A DNA stretch of 64,000 nt from Lichenicoccus sp965277665 (GCF_965277665.1 NZ_OZ255835.1:620001-684000); one strand, 5' to 3'. Positions 26,068-34,999 are shown, counted from the first letter of the stretch. Notes: generated by a model from the sequence alone, not told the origin. Program-made: numbers and translations.

Positions 26068-27285
26068 ATGGCTCTGTCGCACGACACTGCTGTGCATAGC
26101 GAAGATCTAGTACCCTCGATCGAAGCCGATCTGGCGCTTATCCAGCGGATAGGCTCGGTCCCCCTCATCCTGCGCATCCTGTGCGACGCCACCGGCCTCG
26201 GTTTCGCAGCACTCGGCCGCGTCGGCGGCTCGACCTGGACCGCGTGCGCGGTGCTCGACCGGATCGGGTTCGGCCTTCACGTCGGCAGCCAGCTCGACCT
26301 CACGACGACGCTTTGCCATAAGGTCACCGCGTTCGCGGCGCCCATCGTCATCGACCAGGCAAGCACGGACCCGATCTATCGCGACCACCCGACGCCGAAG
26401 CTCTACGGGTTCGAGAGCTACATCGCGGTGCCGGTCTTGCGTCGCGACGGGTCGGTGTTCGGCACGATCTGCGGCCTCGACCCGGCTGCGTTCGCCTTGT
26501 CGACAAGCCAGGTGCTGCCGACCCTGGAATTGTTCGCGCAATTGCTGACCATGCAGATCGACGCCGAGGAGCGGCTGGACCGAAGCCGCTCGGCACTCGG
26601 CCGGGCCACCGAGCTTGCCGGCCTGCGTGACCGTTTCGTGGCCGTGTTGGGACATGACCTGCGCAATCCGATCGCCGCCCTGTCGAGCGGGCTGGAGCTG
26701 CTGGGGCGGCATTCCACCGACCAGAAGATCGGCATGATCACGCAGCGGATGAAATCGAGCGTGCGGCGGATGACCGAGCTGGTCGACAACGTGCTGGATT
26801 TCGCGCGCGGCGAGCTCGGCGACGGCATCCCGATCGTCGTGCGCCCGTGCGAGAGCCTGGCGATGACGCTGCTCCAGGTCGTCGATGAATTGCAGAGCAT
26901 CCATCCGCAGCGCGTCATCGTCACCGAGTTCGACCTGCGTATCGCGGTCGAGTGCGACAGCGCGCGCATCGCGCAGATCCTGTCGAACCTGCTGGCGAAC
27001 GCGCTGACGCACGGGGATCATGCGAGGCCGGTGCGGGTCAGGGCCGCGAGCCACGACGACCGGTTCATCCTCAGCGTCGAGAACGAAGGCGAGCCGGTGT
27101 CCGCCGAGGTCATGGCCGGGCTGTTCCGGCCGTTCAGCCTGTCCGGCAGCGAGAACCGGTCCGCCGGCCTCGGCCTCGGGCTCTACATCGCATCCGAGAT
27201 CGCCCGCTCGCACGGCGGCATGCTGCGCGTGACCTCGGACCGGCAGGCAACCATCTTCACCCTGGAAATACCAGCCAGAGCCTGA
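26068..27285 (+). CDS. GAF-domain sensor histidine kinase
   Basis: 405-residue soluble histidine kinase. A GAF domain spans about residues 20-170 (GSVFGTICGLDP), followed by a short coiled linker, an HisKA domain with phospho-acceptor His in VLGHDLRNPIAAL at about residue 196, and an HATPase domain with LSNLLANALTHG (N box), NRSAGLGLGLYIASEI (G box) and a final HGGMLRV. It has no transmembrane segment and no fused receiver. No response regulator is adjacent; the nearest is an OmpR-type gene 6 kb away. It lies 51 bases after the PAS-GGDEF-EAL gene and may be co-transcribed with it. Confidence 0.9.
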   Translation: MALSHDTAVHSEDLVPSIEADLALIQRIGSVPLILRILCDATGLGFAALGRVGGSTWTACAVLDRIGFGLHVGSQLDLTTTLCHKVTAFAAPIVIDQASTDPIYRDHPTPKLYGFESYIAVPVLRRDGSVFGTICGLDPAAFALSTSQVLPTLELFAQLLTMQIDAEERLDRSRSALGRATELAGLRDRFVAVLGHDLRNPIAALSSGLELLGRHSTDQKIGMITQRMKSSVRRMTELVDNVLDFARGELGDGIPIVVRPCESLAMTLLQVVDELQSIHPQRVIVTEFDLRIAVECDSARIAQILSNLLANALTHGDHARPVRVRAASHDDRFILSVENEGEPVSAEVMAGLFRPFSLSGSENRSAGLGLGLYIASEIARSHGGMLRVTSDRQATIFTLEIPARA

Positions 27286-27288
27286 TCG

Positions 27289-28608
27289 TTACCCGGCGGC
27301 GCCGGCATGGACGAACTTGAACACGAACAGGGCGGCGATGATCCAGGCGACCGGCTTCACCTCGCCGCCACGTCCGGTCAGCAGCTTGAGGGCGGCGTAG
27401 GTGATGAAGCCGAACGAGATGCCGTTCGAGATCGAATAGGTGAACGGCATCAGCAGCGCGGTGACGATTGCGGGGACGATCTCTGTCACGTCGTCCCAGT
27501 CCAGCGAAGCGAGGTCGCGCAGCATCAGGCAGCCAACGTAGAACAAGGCGGGCGCGGTCGCATAAGGCGGCACCGAGCCCGCCAGCGGCGAGATGAACAG
27601 GCAGGCCAGGAACAGCCCAGCCACGGTCGCCGCGGTCAGTCCGGTGCGGCCGCCGGCCTCGACGCCGGCCGCACTCTCCAGGTAGGCGGTGGTGCTCGAG
27701 GTGCCGAGCAGCGAGCCCAGGAAGATCGCGCTGCTGTCGGCGAGCAACGCGCGGTTGAAGCGCTCGGTGCGCACATTGCCGCGCTCGACCTGCCGGCTGT
27801 CCAGCAGTCCGGCCCGATGCGCGATGCCCATCAGCGTGCCGGTGGCATCGAACAGCTCGACCAGGAAGAACACCAGCACGACATTGAGCACGCCCTTGCC
27901 CAGCGCGCCGCGCACGTCCAGCGCGAACAGGGTCGGCGCGATCGAAGGCGGCAGCGAGACGATGCCCGCGAACCGGTTGCCGGCCACCAGGAAGCTCGCC
28001 GCGGTCACCACCAGGATGCCGATCAGCAGGGCGCCGCGCACGCGTCGGGCGGACAAGGCGGCCACGATGATGAAGCCGAGTATTGCGAGCAGCGCGCCCG
28101 GGCGGCGCAGGTCGCCCAGGGTCACCGAGGTGGCCGGGCTGGAGACGACGATACCGGCATTGCGCAGCGCGATCATCGCCAGGAACAGGCCGATGCCGAC
28201 GGTGATCGCGATGCGCAGCGAGCCGGGGATGCCCTCCACGATGATGCTGCGCCACCGCAGCAGCGTGATCAGCAGGAACAGCACGCCGGAGATGAACACC
28301 GCGCCCAGCGCCTCCTGCCAGCGATAGCCCATGCCGAGCACCACGACGTAGGCGAAGTAGGCGTTCAGGCCCATGCCGGGGGCGAGCGCGATCGGGTAGT
28401 TCGCATGCAGCGCCATCACCAGCGAGCCGATCGCGGCCACCAGGCAGGTGGCGACGAACACCGCGCCCTTCGGCATGCCAGCATCGCCGAGGATGCTCGG
28501 GTTGATGAACATGATATAGGCCATGGTCAGGAAGGTGGTGAGCCCCGCCAGCACCTCGGTGCGCGGCGTGGTGCCGTGCGCCCTGAGCGAGAACAGCCGT
28601 TCGAGCAT
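27289..28608 (-). CDS. NCS2/AzgA-type purine permease
   Basis: Inner-membrane nucleobase permease of 439 residues with about 12-14 hydrophobic helices. Sequence such as TFLTMAYIMFINPSIL, APGMGLNAYFAYVVV, DATGTLMGIAHRAGLL and GTSSTTAYLESAAGVEAGGRTG is characteristic of the AzgA (adenine/guanine/hypoxanthine) branch of NCS2 carriers. It is divergent from guaB across 170 bases that hold three copies of an 11-bp palindrome, so uptake and synthesis of guanine nucleotides may share a regulator. Its gene ends three bases from the convergent histidine kinase gene end. Confidence 0.9.
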   Translation of the reverse strand: MLERLFSLRAHGTTPRTEVLAGLTTFLTMAYIMFINPSILGDAGMPKGAVFVATCLVAAIGSLVMALHANYPIALAPGMGLNAYFAYVVVLGMGYRWQEALGAVFISGVLFLLITLLRWRSIIVEGIPGSLRIAITVGIGLFLAMIALRNAGIVVSSPATSVTLGDLRRPGALLAILGFIIVAALSARRVRGALLIGILVVTAASFLVAGNRFAGIVSLPPSIAPTLFALDVRGALGKGVLNVVLVFFLVELFDATGTLMGIAHRAGLLDSRQVERGNVRTERFNRALLADSSAIFLGSLLGTSSTTAYLESAAGVEAGGRTGLTAATVAGLFLACLFISPLAGSVPPYATAPALFYVGCLMLRDLASLDWDDVTEIVPAIVTALLMPFTYSISNGISFGFITYAALKLLTGRGGEVKPVAWIIAALFVFKFVHAGAAG

Positions 28609-28688
28609 GTGACCCTCCCTCCATGTCGTTGTCGCGAGCTTGCATGCCGCAGCGCGGAAAGGTAAGGGGAGCCGCCAAGAGCCAATTG

Positions 28689-28746
28689 CCTGCGGCAGCC
28701 GGGGCCATTTGCCTGCGGCAGGCCGGGGTCAAACGCCTGCGGCAGG
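28689..28746. promoter_or_regulatory. Three phased palindromes between NCS2 permease and guaB
   Basis: CCTGCGGCAGC (28689), CCTGCGGCAGG (28712) and CCTGCGGCAGG (28736) are separated by 23 and 24 bases, with similar flanks (CCGGGGCC, CCGGGGTC, TCGGGATC). The last lies about 30 bases before the guaB ATG. They could be operator sites controlling both divergent genes, or a degenerate tandem repeat. No purine riboswitch core is seen here. Confidence 0.45.
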
Positions 28747-28778
28747 TCGGGATCGCCCCCTGTCAGGAGAGCCCCGCC

Positions 28779-30311
28779 ATGTCAGCGCCCTTTCACACGG
28801 CAGCCCCGGGTCCTAGGGCAGCCTCCGCCGGTTCGCGGGCGCCGGTACAGGACCGCATACGCGAGGCGCTCGCCTTCGACGACGTGCTGGTGGTCCCCGG
28901 CTACTCTCAGGTGCTGCCCACCGCCACCGACACCCGCACCCGCCTGACGCGCCGCATCGCGCTCAACATCCCGCTGGTCAGCTCGGCGATGGACACCGTC
29001 ACCGAGGACGGCATGGCGATCGCGATGGCGCAGCAGGGCGGCCTCGGGGTGATCCACAAGAATCTGGACATCGCCGAGCAGGCGCAGCAGGTGCGGCGCG
29101 TCAAGCGCTACGAGAGCGGCATGGTGGTGAACCCGGTGACGGTGTTCCCCGACCAGACGCTGGCCGAGGTGCATGCGATCATGCAGCGCAACCGCATCAG
29201 CGGGCTGCCGGTGATCGAGCGCTCCGACCAGAAGCTGGTCGGCATCCTGACCAATCGCGACATGCGCTTCGAGACCGATCCGGAGCGTCGCGTCTATGAG
29301 CTGATGACCCGCGACAACCTGGTCACCGTCACCGACGGCGCCGACCCGGAGGAGGCGAGGCACCTGCTGCACAAGCACCGGCTGGAGAAGCTGCTGGTGG
29401 TGGACCGCCAGGGCCGCTGCACCGGCATCATCACGGTGAAGGACATGGACAAGGCGGTCGCCTATCCGCTCGCCAACAAGGACGAGATGGGCCGGCTGCG
29501 CTGCGGGGCGGCGACCGGGGTCGGCGAGGACGGCTACCTGCGCGCGCGCGCGCTGATCGAGGCCGGGGTCGATGTCATCGTGGTGGATACCGCGCACGGC
29601 CATTCCGCCGGGGTGCTGGCGGCAATCGGCCGCATCAAGTCGGCGTCGAACGACGTGCAGCTGGTGGCCGGCAACGTCGCCACGCCGGAAGGGGCAAAGG
29701 CGCTGATCGAGGCCGGCGCCGACAGCGTCAAGATCGGCATCGGCCCCGGTTCGATCTGCACCACCCGCGTGGTGGCGGGCGTCGGCGTGCCGCAGTTCAG
29801 CGCGGTGATGGAAACCGCGGCGGCGTGCCACGAGCACGACGTGCCGGCGATCGCCGATGGCGGCATCCGCACCTCCGGCGACCTGGTCAAGGCGATCGCG
29901 GCGGGTGCCGATGTGGTGATGGTGGGCAGCCTGCTCGCCGGCACCGAGGAGGCGCCCGGCGAGGTGTTCCTCTACCAGGGGCGGTCGTACAAATCCTATC
30001 GCGGCATGGGCAGCCTCGGCGCGATGGCGCGCGGCTCGGCCGACCGCTACTTCCAGCAGGAGATCAAGGACACGCTCAAGATGGTGCCCGAGGGGATCGA
30101 GGGGCGCGTCGCCTTCAAGGGCGGCATGGCGGCGGTGGTGCACCAGCTCGTCGGCGGCCTGCGCGCCGGCATGGGCTATACCGGCAGCGAGGATATCGCG
30201 GCCCTGCAAACCGGCGCCATATTCAGGCGTATCACCGGAGCGGGACTACGCGAAAGCCATGTGCACGACGTGGCGATCACCCGCGAGGCGCCGAACTATC
30301 GGCAGGACTAG
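28779..30311 (+). CDS. guaB: Inosine-5'-monophosphate dehydrogenase
   Basis: Oxidises IMP to XMP with NAD, the committed step of GMP synthesis; 510 residues. ATG 28779 has a CAGGAGA ribosome site. The (beta/alpha)8 catalytic domain is split by a tandem CBS pair at about residues 115-235 (VFPDQTLAEVHAIMQRNRISGLPVI, then EARHLLHKHRLEKLLVV). The catalytic Cys327 lies in GPGSICTTRVV, and the flap region shows YKSYRGMGSLGAM. The N-terminus is about 20 residues longer than usual and rich in A/P. It is followed by repeat element A and rsmB. Confidence 0.97.
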   Translation: MSAPFHTAAPGPRAASAGSRAPVQDRIREALAFDDVLVVPGYSQVLPTATDTRTRLTRRIALNIPLVSSAMDTVTEDGMAIAMAQQGGLGVIHKNLDIAEQAQQVRRVKRYESGMVVNPVTVFPDQTLAEVHAIMQRNRISGLPVIERSDQKLVGILTNRDMRFETDPERRVYELMTRDNLVTVTDGADPEEARHLLHKHRLEKLLVVDRQGRCTGIITVKDMDKAVAYPLANKDEMGRLRCGAATGVGEDGYLRARALIEAGVDVIVVDTAHGHSAGVLAAIGRIKSASNDVQLVAGNVATPEGAKALIEAGADSVKIGIGPGSICTTRVVAGVGVPQFSAVMETAAACHEHDVPAIADGGIRTSGDLVKAIAAGADVVMVGSLLAGTEEAPGEVFLYQGRSYKSYRGMGSLGAMARGSADRYFQQEIKDTLKMVPEGIEGRVAFKGGMAAVVHQLVGGLRAGMGYTGSEDIAALQTGAIFRRITGAGLRESHVHDVAITREAPNYRQD

Positions 30312-30321
30312 AGCAGGAAGG

Positions 30322-30440
30322 CGAGGGGTTTTACCCCTCGACCCATCAAAGGCTAGCCTTTGAAATCCATTCGAATCGGGGTTTGGGGCCCCCTCTCCTC
30401 AACGGCGCGGCCCCAACGGGTCCAGGGCAGCGCCCTCGCG
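30322..30440 (+). repeat. Element A, copy 2
   Basis: Full-length copy between guaB and rsmB. Hairpin 1 is CGAGGGG TTTT-type (CGAGGGGT/ACCCCTCG), hairpin 2 is CAAAGGCTAGCCTTTG (30347-30362), hairpin 3 pairs GGGGCCCC with GCGGCCCC, and a terminal AGGGC/GCCCT stem ends the element. Its hairpin 1 differs from copy 3 (CCAGGGGC/GCCCCTGG) by paired changes. Confidence 0.75.
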
Positions 30441-30448
30441 CTTCATCC

Positions 30449-31726
30449 ATGACTCCCCCCGCCCGGCTAGCCGCGGTCATAGACCTCCTGGCCGCCATCG
30501 AAGCGGCGCCACGCCGCCCGGCGGACGCCGTCGCCCACAGCTTCTTCCGCGAGCGGCGCTACATCGGTGGCGGCGACCGGCGCGACATATCCGACCAGGT
30601 CTGGTTCGCGCTGCGCCACTGGCGCCGTCTGGAATGGTGGCTGCAGCGTGGCGAGGGCCACGCCACTGCGCGGCTGCTGCCGGCCGCTGCCGCGATCCTG
30701 TCGGGCCGGCCGGTCGAGAGCCTGCAGCGCGCCTATTCCGGTGGCCGCTACGCGCCCGACCCGCTGCAGCCGGCCGAGCTGCGGGTGCTGCGCGCGCTGG
30801 AAGGGCACACGATCGAGCATCCGGAGATGCCGGATGCGGTGCGACACGAGGTGCCGGACTGGCTGCTGCCGCTGCTCGCCGAGCGGTTCGGGCCGGAGCT
30901 CGAGGCCGAGCTGGCGGCGATGACCGGCCAGGCGCCGCTGGACCTGCGCGTGAACCTGCTGAAAGGAACCCGGGAGCAGGCGGCCCGGGCCCTGGCGGAG
31001 GCCGGGATCGAGACCGAGCCGATGACGCTGTCGCCTTGGGGCCTGCGCGCGCGCGGGCGGCAGAACGTCACCGCCGCGGCCGCCTTTCGCGACGGGCTGG
31101 TCGAGATCCAGGATGAGGGCAGCCAGCTGGTGGTGGCGGCGCTGCAGGCGGCGCCCGAGATGCGGGTGGCGGACTACTGCGCCGGCGCCGGCGGCAAGAC
31201 GCTGGCGATCGCGATGAGCATGGGCAACCGCGGCCACATCGTGGCCTGCGACGTGTCCGAGCCGCGGCTCGATGGCGCGGTGCGCCGCCTGCGCCGGGCC
31301 GGGGTGCATAATGTCGAGCGGCACCTGCTGGTGGCCGGCGATAAATGGGCCAAGCGGCGCGCGGCCAGCTTCGACTGCGTGCTGGTGGATGCGCCGTGCA
31401 CCGGCACCGGCACGTGGCGTCGCAATCCCGACGCCCGGCTGCGGCTGCGGCGGCGCGATCTCGAGGAGCTGGTGGAGAAGCAGGCGACGATCCTGCGGGA
31501 TGCCGCCCGCCTGCTGCGTCCGGGCGGCCGGCTGGTCTATGCGACCTGCTCGGTGCTGCCGCAGGAGAACGAAGCGCAGATCGCCCGCTTCCTGGCCGTC
31601 CAGCCGGGCTTCGTGCAGGTTCCGGCATTGCTGGGTCGCGACGTCATCAGCCTCACGCCGCGTCGCGACGGCACCGACGGCTTCTTTGCCGCCGCCCTCA
31701 CCACCGGACCAAATCATGCCGGCTGA
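30449..31726 (+). CDS. rsmB: RsmB-like 16S rRNA (cytosine-C5) methyltransferase
   Basis: SAM-dependent methyltransferase of the NOL1/NOP2/Sun (RsmB/RsmF) family, 425 residues. ATG 30449 is the first Met after element A; the long open frame upstream overlaps guaB. The SAM-binding motif is DYCAGAGGKTLAIA, and both catalytic cysteines are in place: DAPCTGTGTWRRNP and YATCSVLPQENE. The N-terminal region (about 1-150) is helical and resembles the NusB-like/RsmB N-terminal domain. guaB followed by an rsmB-like gene is a frequent arrangement in related genomes (general knowledge). The exact target base cannot be decided here. Confidence 0.85.
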   Translation: MTPPARLAAVIDLLAAIEAAPRRPADAVAHSFFRERRYIGGGDRRDISDQVWFALRHWRRLEWWLQRGEGHATARLLPAAAAILSGRPVESLQRAYSGGRYAPDPLQPAELRVLRALEGHTIEHPEMPDAVRHEVPDWLLPLLAERFGPELEAELAAMTGQAPLDLRVNLLKGTREQAARALAEAGIETEPMTLSPWGLRARGRQNVTAAAAFRDGLVEIQDEGSQLVVAALQAAPEMRVADYCAGAGGKTLAIAMSMGNRGHIVACDVSEPRLDGAVRRLRRAGVHNVERHLLVAGDKWAKRRAASFDCVLVDAPCTGTGTWRRNPDARLRLRRRDLEELVEKQATILRDAARLLRPGGRLVYATCSVLPQENEAQIARFLAVQPGFVQVPALLGRDVISLTPRRDGTDGFFAAALTTGPNHAG

Positions 31727-31792
31727 AGCACACGGATTCGTTACACTGTGAAGGGCAATCCCGCGGGTCGCCGCAGCAAGGGAGCCGCTATC

Positions 31793-32344
31793 ATGATCCA
31801 CGCCCTGCCGCAGGCATTGCCGTGCGGGTCGGGGCGCCGGGCTGGAGACGCTTCGATGCTCAGCAGGGACGATGGTTTCTCGCCCGGTGCGGCCGACCTG
31901 CCGGCCAGGGTGCTGCTGGCAGGTCAGTTCGCGCGTCCCGGCTGCCTGGACCGGACCCTCATCGAGGCCCTGATCGGCGCGGAGCACGACGTGCTGCCGG
32001 AGCCTGCCGGCCTTGCGCCGGCCTCGCTCGGCAATGACGGCGCCGCCGACGTGGTGGTGGTCGACCTGTCGGGCTCGGTGGCCTCGGTGCTGGCGCTGGT
32101 GGCGCAGCTGCGCGTTGCCGTCGATGCCGCGCAGGTGCCACTGCTCGGCGTCATGCCGAGCGGGATCGATCCGCGCAGCGCGATCTACCTCGCCGCCGTG
32201 GTCGACGAGACCGTGTCGCATGCGCAGATGGTCGAGCGGTTGCCCTCGGCGGTTCGCCGGGCCACGCGCCTCGTTGCCTGGCCGGTCGATGACGAGGCGC
32301 TGCGCATTTGGCACGGCGACGGCCCGACCGACATTCGGCACTGA
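31793..32344 (+). CDS. Uncharacterised protein with a receiver-like half
   Basis: 183 residues from ATG 31793, chosen on AAGGGAG eight bases upstream rather than the GTG at 31748. The middle (VLLAGQFARPGCLDRTLIEAL ... DVVVVDLSGSVASVLALVAQLR ... VPLLGVMPSGIDPRSAIYLAAVVDETVS) runs like the alternating strands and helices of a response-regulator receiver, with an Asp in VVVVDLSG where phosphorylation would occur. The acidic pair near the first strand and the usual Lys are not evident, so it is degenerate at best. No output domain is present. Convergent to an L,D-transpeptidase gene. Confidence 0.55.
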   Translation: MIHALPQALPCGSGRRAGDASMLSRDDGFSPGAADLPARVLLAGQFARPGCLDRTLIEALIGAEHDVLPEPAGLAPASLGNDGAADVVVVDLSGSVASVLALVAQLRVAVDAAQVPLLGVMPSGIDPRSAIYLAAVVDETVSHAQMVERLPSAVRRATRLVAWPVDDEALRIWHGDGPTDIRH

Positions 32345-32362
32345 ACTAAGTCACTAGGCCAA

Positions 32363-32390
32363 AGTTCAGCCCCCGTAGTTCAGCCCCCGT
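32363..32390 (+). repeat. Two perfect 14-bp direct repeats
   Basis: AGTTCAGCCCCCGT occurs twice back to back, followed by a partial third copy (TTTCAGCC), in the 49-base gap between two convergent gene ends. No role is evident. Confidence 0.7.
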
Positions 32391-32393
32391 ATT

Positions 32394-32906
32394 TCAGCCA
32401 GGGGGGACTTCGATCGCCTCCAGGCCGGTCTGCAGCAGCCAGCGCAGGTCGGGAAGGGAGACCGCCACGCAGCCCGCGGTGGGCGCCTCGTCGGCTTGCG
32501 CGACATGCAGGAAGATCGCCGATCCCAGCCCGCGCTGCGGCGGATCGTCGTTGTAGGCGAGCACCGCCATCAGGTCGTAGAGGCCGTCATTGCGCCACAG
32601 GCGCTCGTGCCGCCCGTCATGCGGCAGCCGCACCGGGCGGTTGTAGTCGCGGTGGGTGACGTCATCGCACCAGCCATCCCCGGGCGCGATCGGTTCGCGC
32701 GGCAGGCTGCAGTCGGGCGGGGCGCCGAGACGGTCGGCGCGATAGAGCACCCGCCGCAGCCGGTGCAGCCCGGCGGGCGTGGTCTCGTCGCCTTCCTGCT
32801 TGTGCAGGCTGATGCCACCGGCTCCCAGCACGCAGGGCACCCGGCGCGGCCCGAAGGACAACGCGCCGATGCTGCGCCCGAGCATCAGGATGCCGCCTAT
32901 CTGCAT
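32394..32906 (-). CDS. YkuD-type L,D-transpeptidase family protein
   Basis: 170 residues from ATG 32906 (MQIGGILMLGRS); the frame continues upstream but without Met codons that improve the match. It belongs to the YkuD/ErfK group, which makes 3-3 crosslinks or attaches proteins to peptidoglycan. The active-site region is FLHVAQADEAPTAGCVAVS: the catalytic Cys and upstream His are present, but the usual HGC is AGC, as in the alphaproteobacterial PTxGCVAL subfamily. No signal peptide is predicted from the chosen start, which is unusual for a periplasmic enzyme. Confidence 0.8.
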   Translation of the reverse strand: MQIGGILMLGRSIGALSFGPRRVPCVLGAGGISLHKQEGDETTPAGLHRLRRVLYRADRLGAPPDCSLPREPIAPGDGWCDDVTHRDYNRPVRLPHDGRHERLWRNDGLYDLMAVLAYNDDPPQRGLGSAIFLHVAQADEAPTAGCVAVSLPDLRWLLQTGLEAIEVPPG

Positions 32907-33158
32907 GGAACGGACCCCCGTCGGCGGAACGAAATCGGCTTTGAGTCGTCTATGTGCTGAACGCAGGCCTTGCACAGCACCCTTTCATCACGACATTGTG
33001 TGTGCGCGAACAAGGATGCCGTCGAAGTCACATTCACCGCGTTGTGAGCCGCAGCCGGAGCGCCGGATGCTCCGGAGGCAGCCGGACGATACCGAGGCTG
33101 CGGTCGCCCGGCGCTGAGATACATGTGCCCAGTTCGGGTCGATGGGAAAGAGGTTTCG

Positions 33159-33866
33159 ATGGCGGGTGAACGCCCCATCCTGATTATTGACGATGACGAT
33201 GCCCTGCGCACGACCCTCGTCGAGCAGCTCCATCTCGATGCCGAATTCACGGTGGACCAGGCCGCGTCGCTTGCCGACGCCACCGAGAAACTCGCCGGCA
33301 TGAGTGCGCGGTTCGACGCGCTGATCCTCGACGTGACGCTGCCAGACGGTGACGGGCGCGACTTCTGCTCGGATCTGCGCCGCCAGGGTCGCCGGATGCC
33401 GATCATCATGCTCACCGGCTCGGACGATGAGAGCGACGTGGTGCGCGGGCTCGATGCCGGCGCCAACGACTACGTTGCCAAACCGTTCCGGATTGCCGAG
33501 CTGCTGGCGCGCCTGCGGGCGCAGATGCGCATCTTCGAGAACAGCGAGGATGCGGTCTTCAGCATCGGACCGTACACGTTCCGGCCGTCCGCCAAGCTGC
33601 TGCAGGAGACCGCACGCAACCGCCGCATCCGGCTGACCGAAAAGGAGGCCGCGATCCTGAAGTTCCTGTATCGCGCCGGCACCCGCCCGGTGCCGCGCCA
33701 AGTGCTGCTCAACGAGGTCTGGGGCTACAACGCCGCGGTCACGACGCATACGCTCGAGACGCATATCTACCGGCTGCGGCAGAAGATCGAGCCCGATCCC
33801 GCCAATGCCTGCCTGCTGGTGACGGAAGGCGGCGGCTACCGCCTAGACCCCGAAGGCAGCGCCTGA
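33159..33866 (+). CDS. OmpR/PhoB-family response regulator
   Basis: 235 residues: a receiver domain (1-120) with IIDDDDA acidic pocket, phospho-acceptor Asp in LILDVTLPDGDG, Thr in MLTGSD and Lys in YVAKPFR, followed by a winged-helix DNA-binding domain (about 140-230; RLTEKEAAILKFLYRAG, HTLETHIYRLRQKIE). ATG 33159 follows a GAAAGAGG ribosome site; the start upstream at 33123 adds 12 residues before the receiver and is less likely. No kinase gene is adjacent. Its stop codon overlaps the first base of repeat element B copy 1. Confidence 0.92.
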   Translation: MAGERPILIIDDDDALRTTLVEQLHLDAEFTVDQAASLADATEKLAGMSARFDALILDVTLPDGDGRDFCSDLRRQGRRMPIIMLTGSDDESDVVRGLDAGANDYVAKPFRIAELLARLRAQMRIFENSEDAVFSIGPYTFRPSAKLLQETARNRRIRLTEKEAAILKFLYRAGTRPVPRQVLLNEVWGYNAAVTTHTLETHIYRLRQKIEPDPANACLLVTEGGGYRLDPEGSA

Positions 33867-34028
33867 AAGGCTGTTCGCAAACACCTGCTGCTGGCGATCC
33901 GACGCGGCTTTCCTGCGCTCCGCTGCTCACGGCCAGACGGCCGCTGCGCTGCGGTGCTCGGAAAGCCACGCCGGGCGCGGCCCTGCGGGCCGCTCTCATC
34001 CAGCATCAGGCGTTTTCGAACAGCCTTT
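33866..34028 (+). repeat. Element B, copy 1
   Basis: 163-bp structured repeat starting on the last base of the response-regulator stop codon. The ends pair (AGGCTGTTCGCAAACACCTG with the 3' arm CAGGCGTTTTCGAACAGCCT), and inside are GGCTTTCC/GGAAAGCC, ACGGCC/GGCCG and GCGGCCC/GGGCCGC stems. It aligns along its whole length with the copy at 58479. Three base pairs of the outer stem and one inner pair differ between copies by compensatory changes on both sides. Confidence 0.85.
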
Positions 34029-34055
34029 ATTCTGAAGGCGAACCCTCGCTGCCTC

Positions 34056-34841
34056 TCAGTTGGTCCTGGCGGCGGCGACGGCTTGGCGTAGGGCGGCTAG
34101 GTCGAGCGCGCCGGGGATGATGCGGTCGGCGACCACGAAGCTTGGCGTGCCGGTGATGCCGAGCGCTTGCGCGAGGGCGATATTTCGCTGCAGGTCGGAG
34201 GCGATCGCCGGGTCCGCCATATCGCGCTCCAGGCGGTCGGCGTTCAGGCCGGCCTGCTGCGCGAGGCTGCGCAGGCGCACGCCGTCGGGCTGTCCCGTGT
34301 CGGTCATCAGGATGTGCTGCAAGGCCGACGCGCGGCGCTGCCGGCCGGCGGCGACGATCGCCCTGGCTTGCAGGACGCTGGCGGGGCCCAGGATCGGGAT
34401 CAGCTTCTCGACCAGCCGCACCCGTCCGTCGGACGCGGCCAGCCGGTCGAGATCGGGCAGCACCTTGCGGCAGTACGGGCAGCGCGGGTCGTAGAACTCG
34501 ACCAGCGTGACACCCCCCGAGCCCACCACCAGGTCGGCATCCGTCGGCGCGAGGGCGGCGCGGTTGCGGGCCAGTGCCGCTTGGGCATCGACCGCCTGCG
34601 AGCGGTCGGCCTCGGCGCGCAGCGACAGGATCGCGTCGTTCAGGATCGAGGGGTCGGACTTCAGCGCCCCGCGGATGATGGCGATGATCTCCTGGCGCTG
34701 GGCCGGGGTGAACTGGCCAGGCTCTGCCTGCGATCCGGGCGCGACAGGCGATCCGGCCTGGGCGCGGGCGATGCCCGGCAGGAGTGGCGCCGCGAGCAGC
34801 AGGGCGGCGGTCAGGATGGCGGATCGGGCGGGGAACCTCAT
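34056..34841 (-). CDS. DsbA-like periplasmic thiol-disulfide protein
   Basis: 261 residues with a signal peptide (MRFPARSAILTAALLLAAPLL, cut after about ARAQA), a helical N-terminal region with QFTPAQRQEIIAIIRGAL and DPSIL (typical of the ScsC/Com1-like DsbA group), then a thioredoxin fold with the redox motif DPRCPYCRKVLP at about residue 120 and the cis-Pro loop GITGTPSFVVADRIIPGAL. It probably catalyses disulfide formation or isomerisation in the periplasm. A DsbB or DsbD partner is not adjacent. Confidence 0.88.
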   Translation of the reverse strand: MRFPARSAILTAALLLAAPLLPGIARAQAGSPVAPGSQAEPGQFTPAQRQEIIAIIRGALKSDPSILNDAILSLRAEADRSQAVDAQAALARNRAALAPTDADLVVGSGGVTLVEFYDPRCPYCRKVLPDLDRLAASDGRVRLVEKLIPILGPASVLQARAIVAAGRQRRASALQHILMTDTGQPDGVRLRSLAQQAGLNADRLERDMADPAIASDLQRNIALAQALGITGTPSFVVADRIIPGALDLAALRQAVAAARTN

Positions 34842-34999
34842 GGCGCGCCTCTAGCATGGCCCGGACGCGCCCCCAAGTAGCCTGCCCTCAAGCCCCCAAG
34901 CAGCCTGCCCTCAAGTTGCCGTCATCCGCGAAGCCGTCTAATGCCTGCCGGGATCGTGGCCGCGCGCCGCGATGTTGCCACTCCACGGAGAGCTGATCC

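Noticed and set aside
28609..28778. Purine riboswitch before guaB
   Set aside because: The conserved purine-aptamer core and loop-loop sequences are not present; only repeated palindromes are seen.
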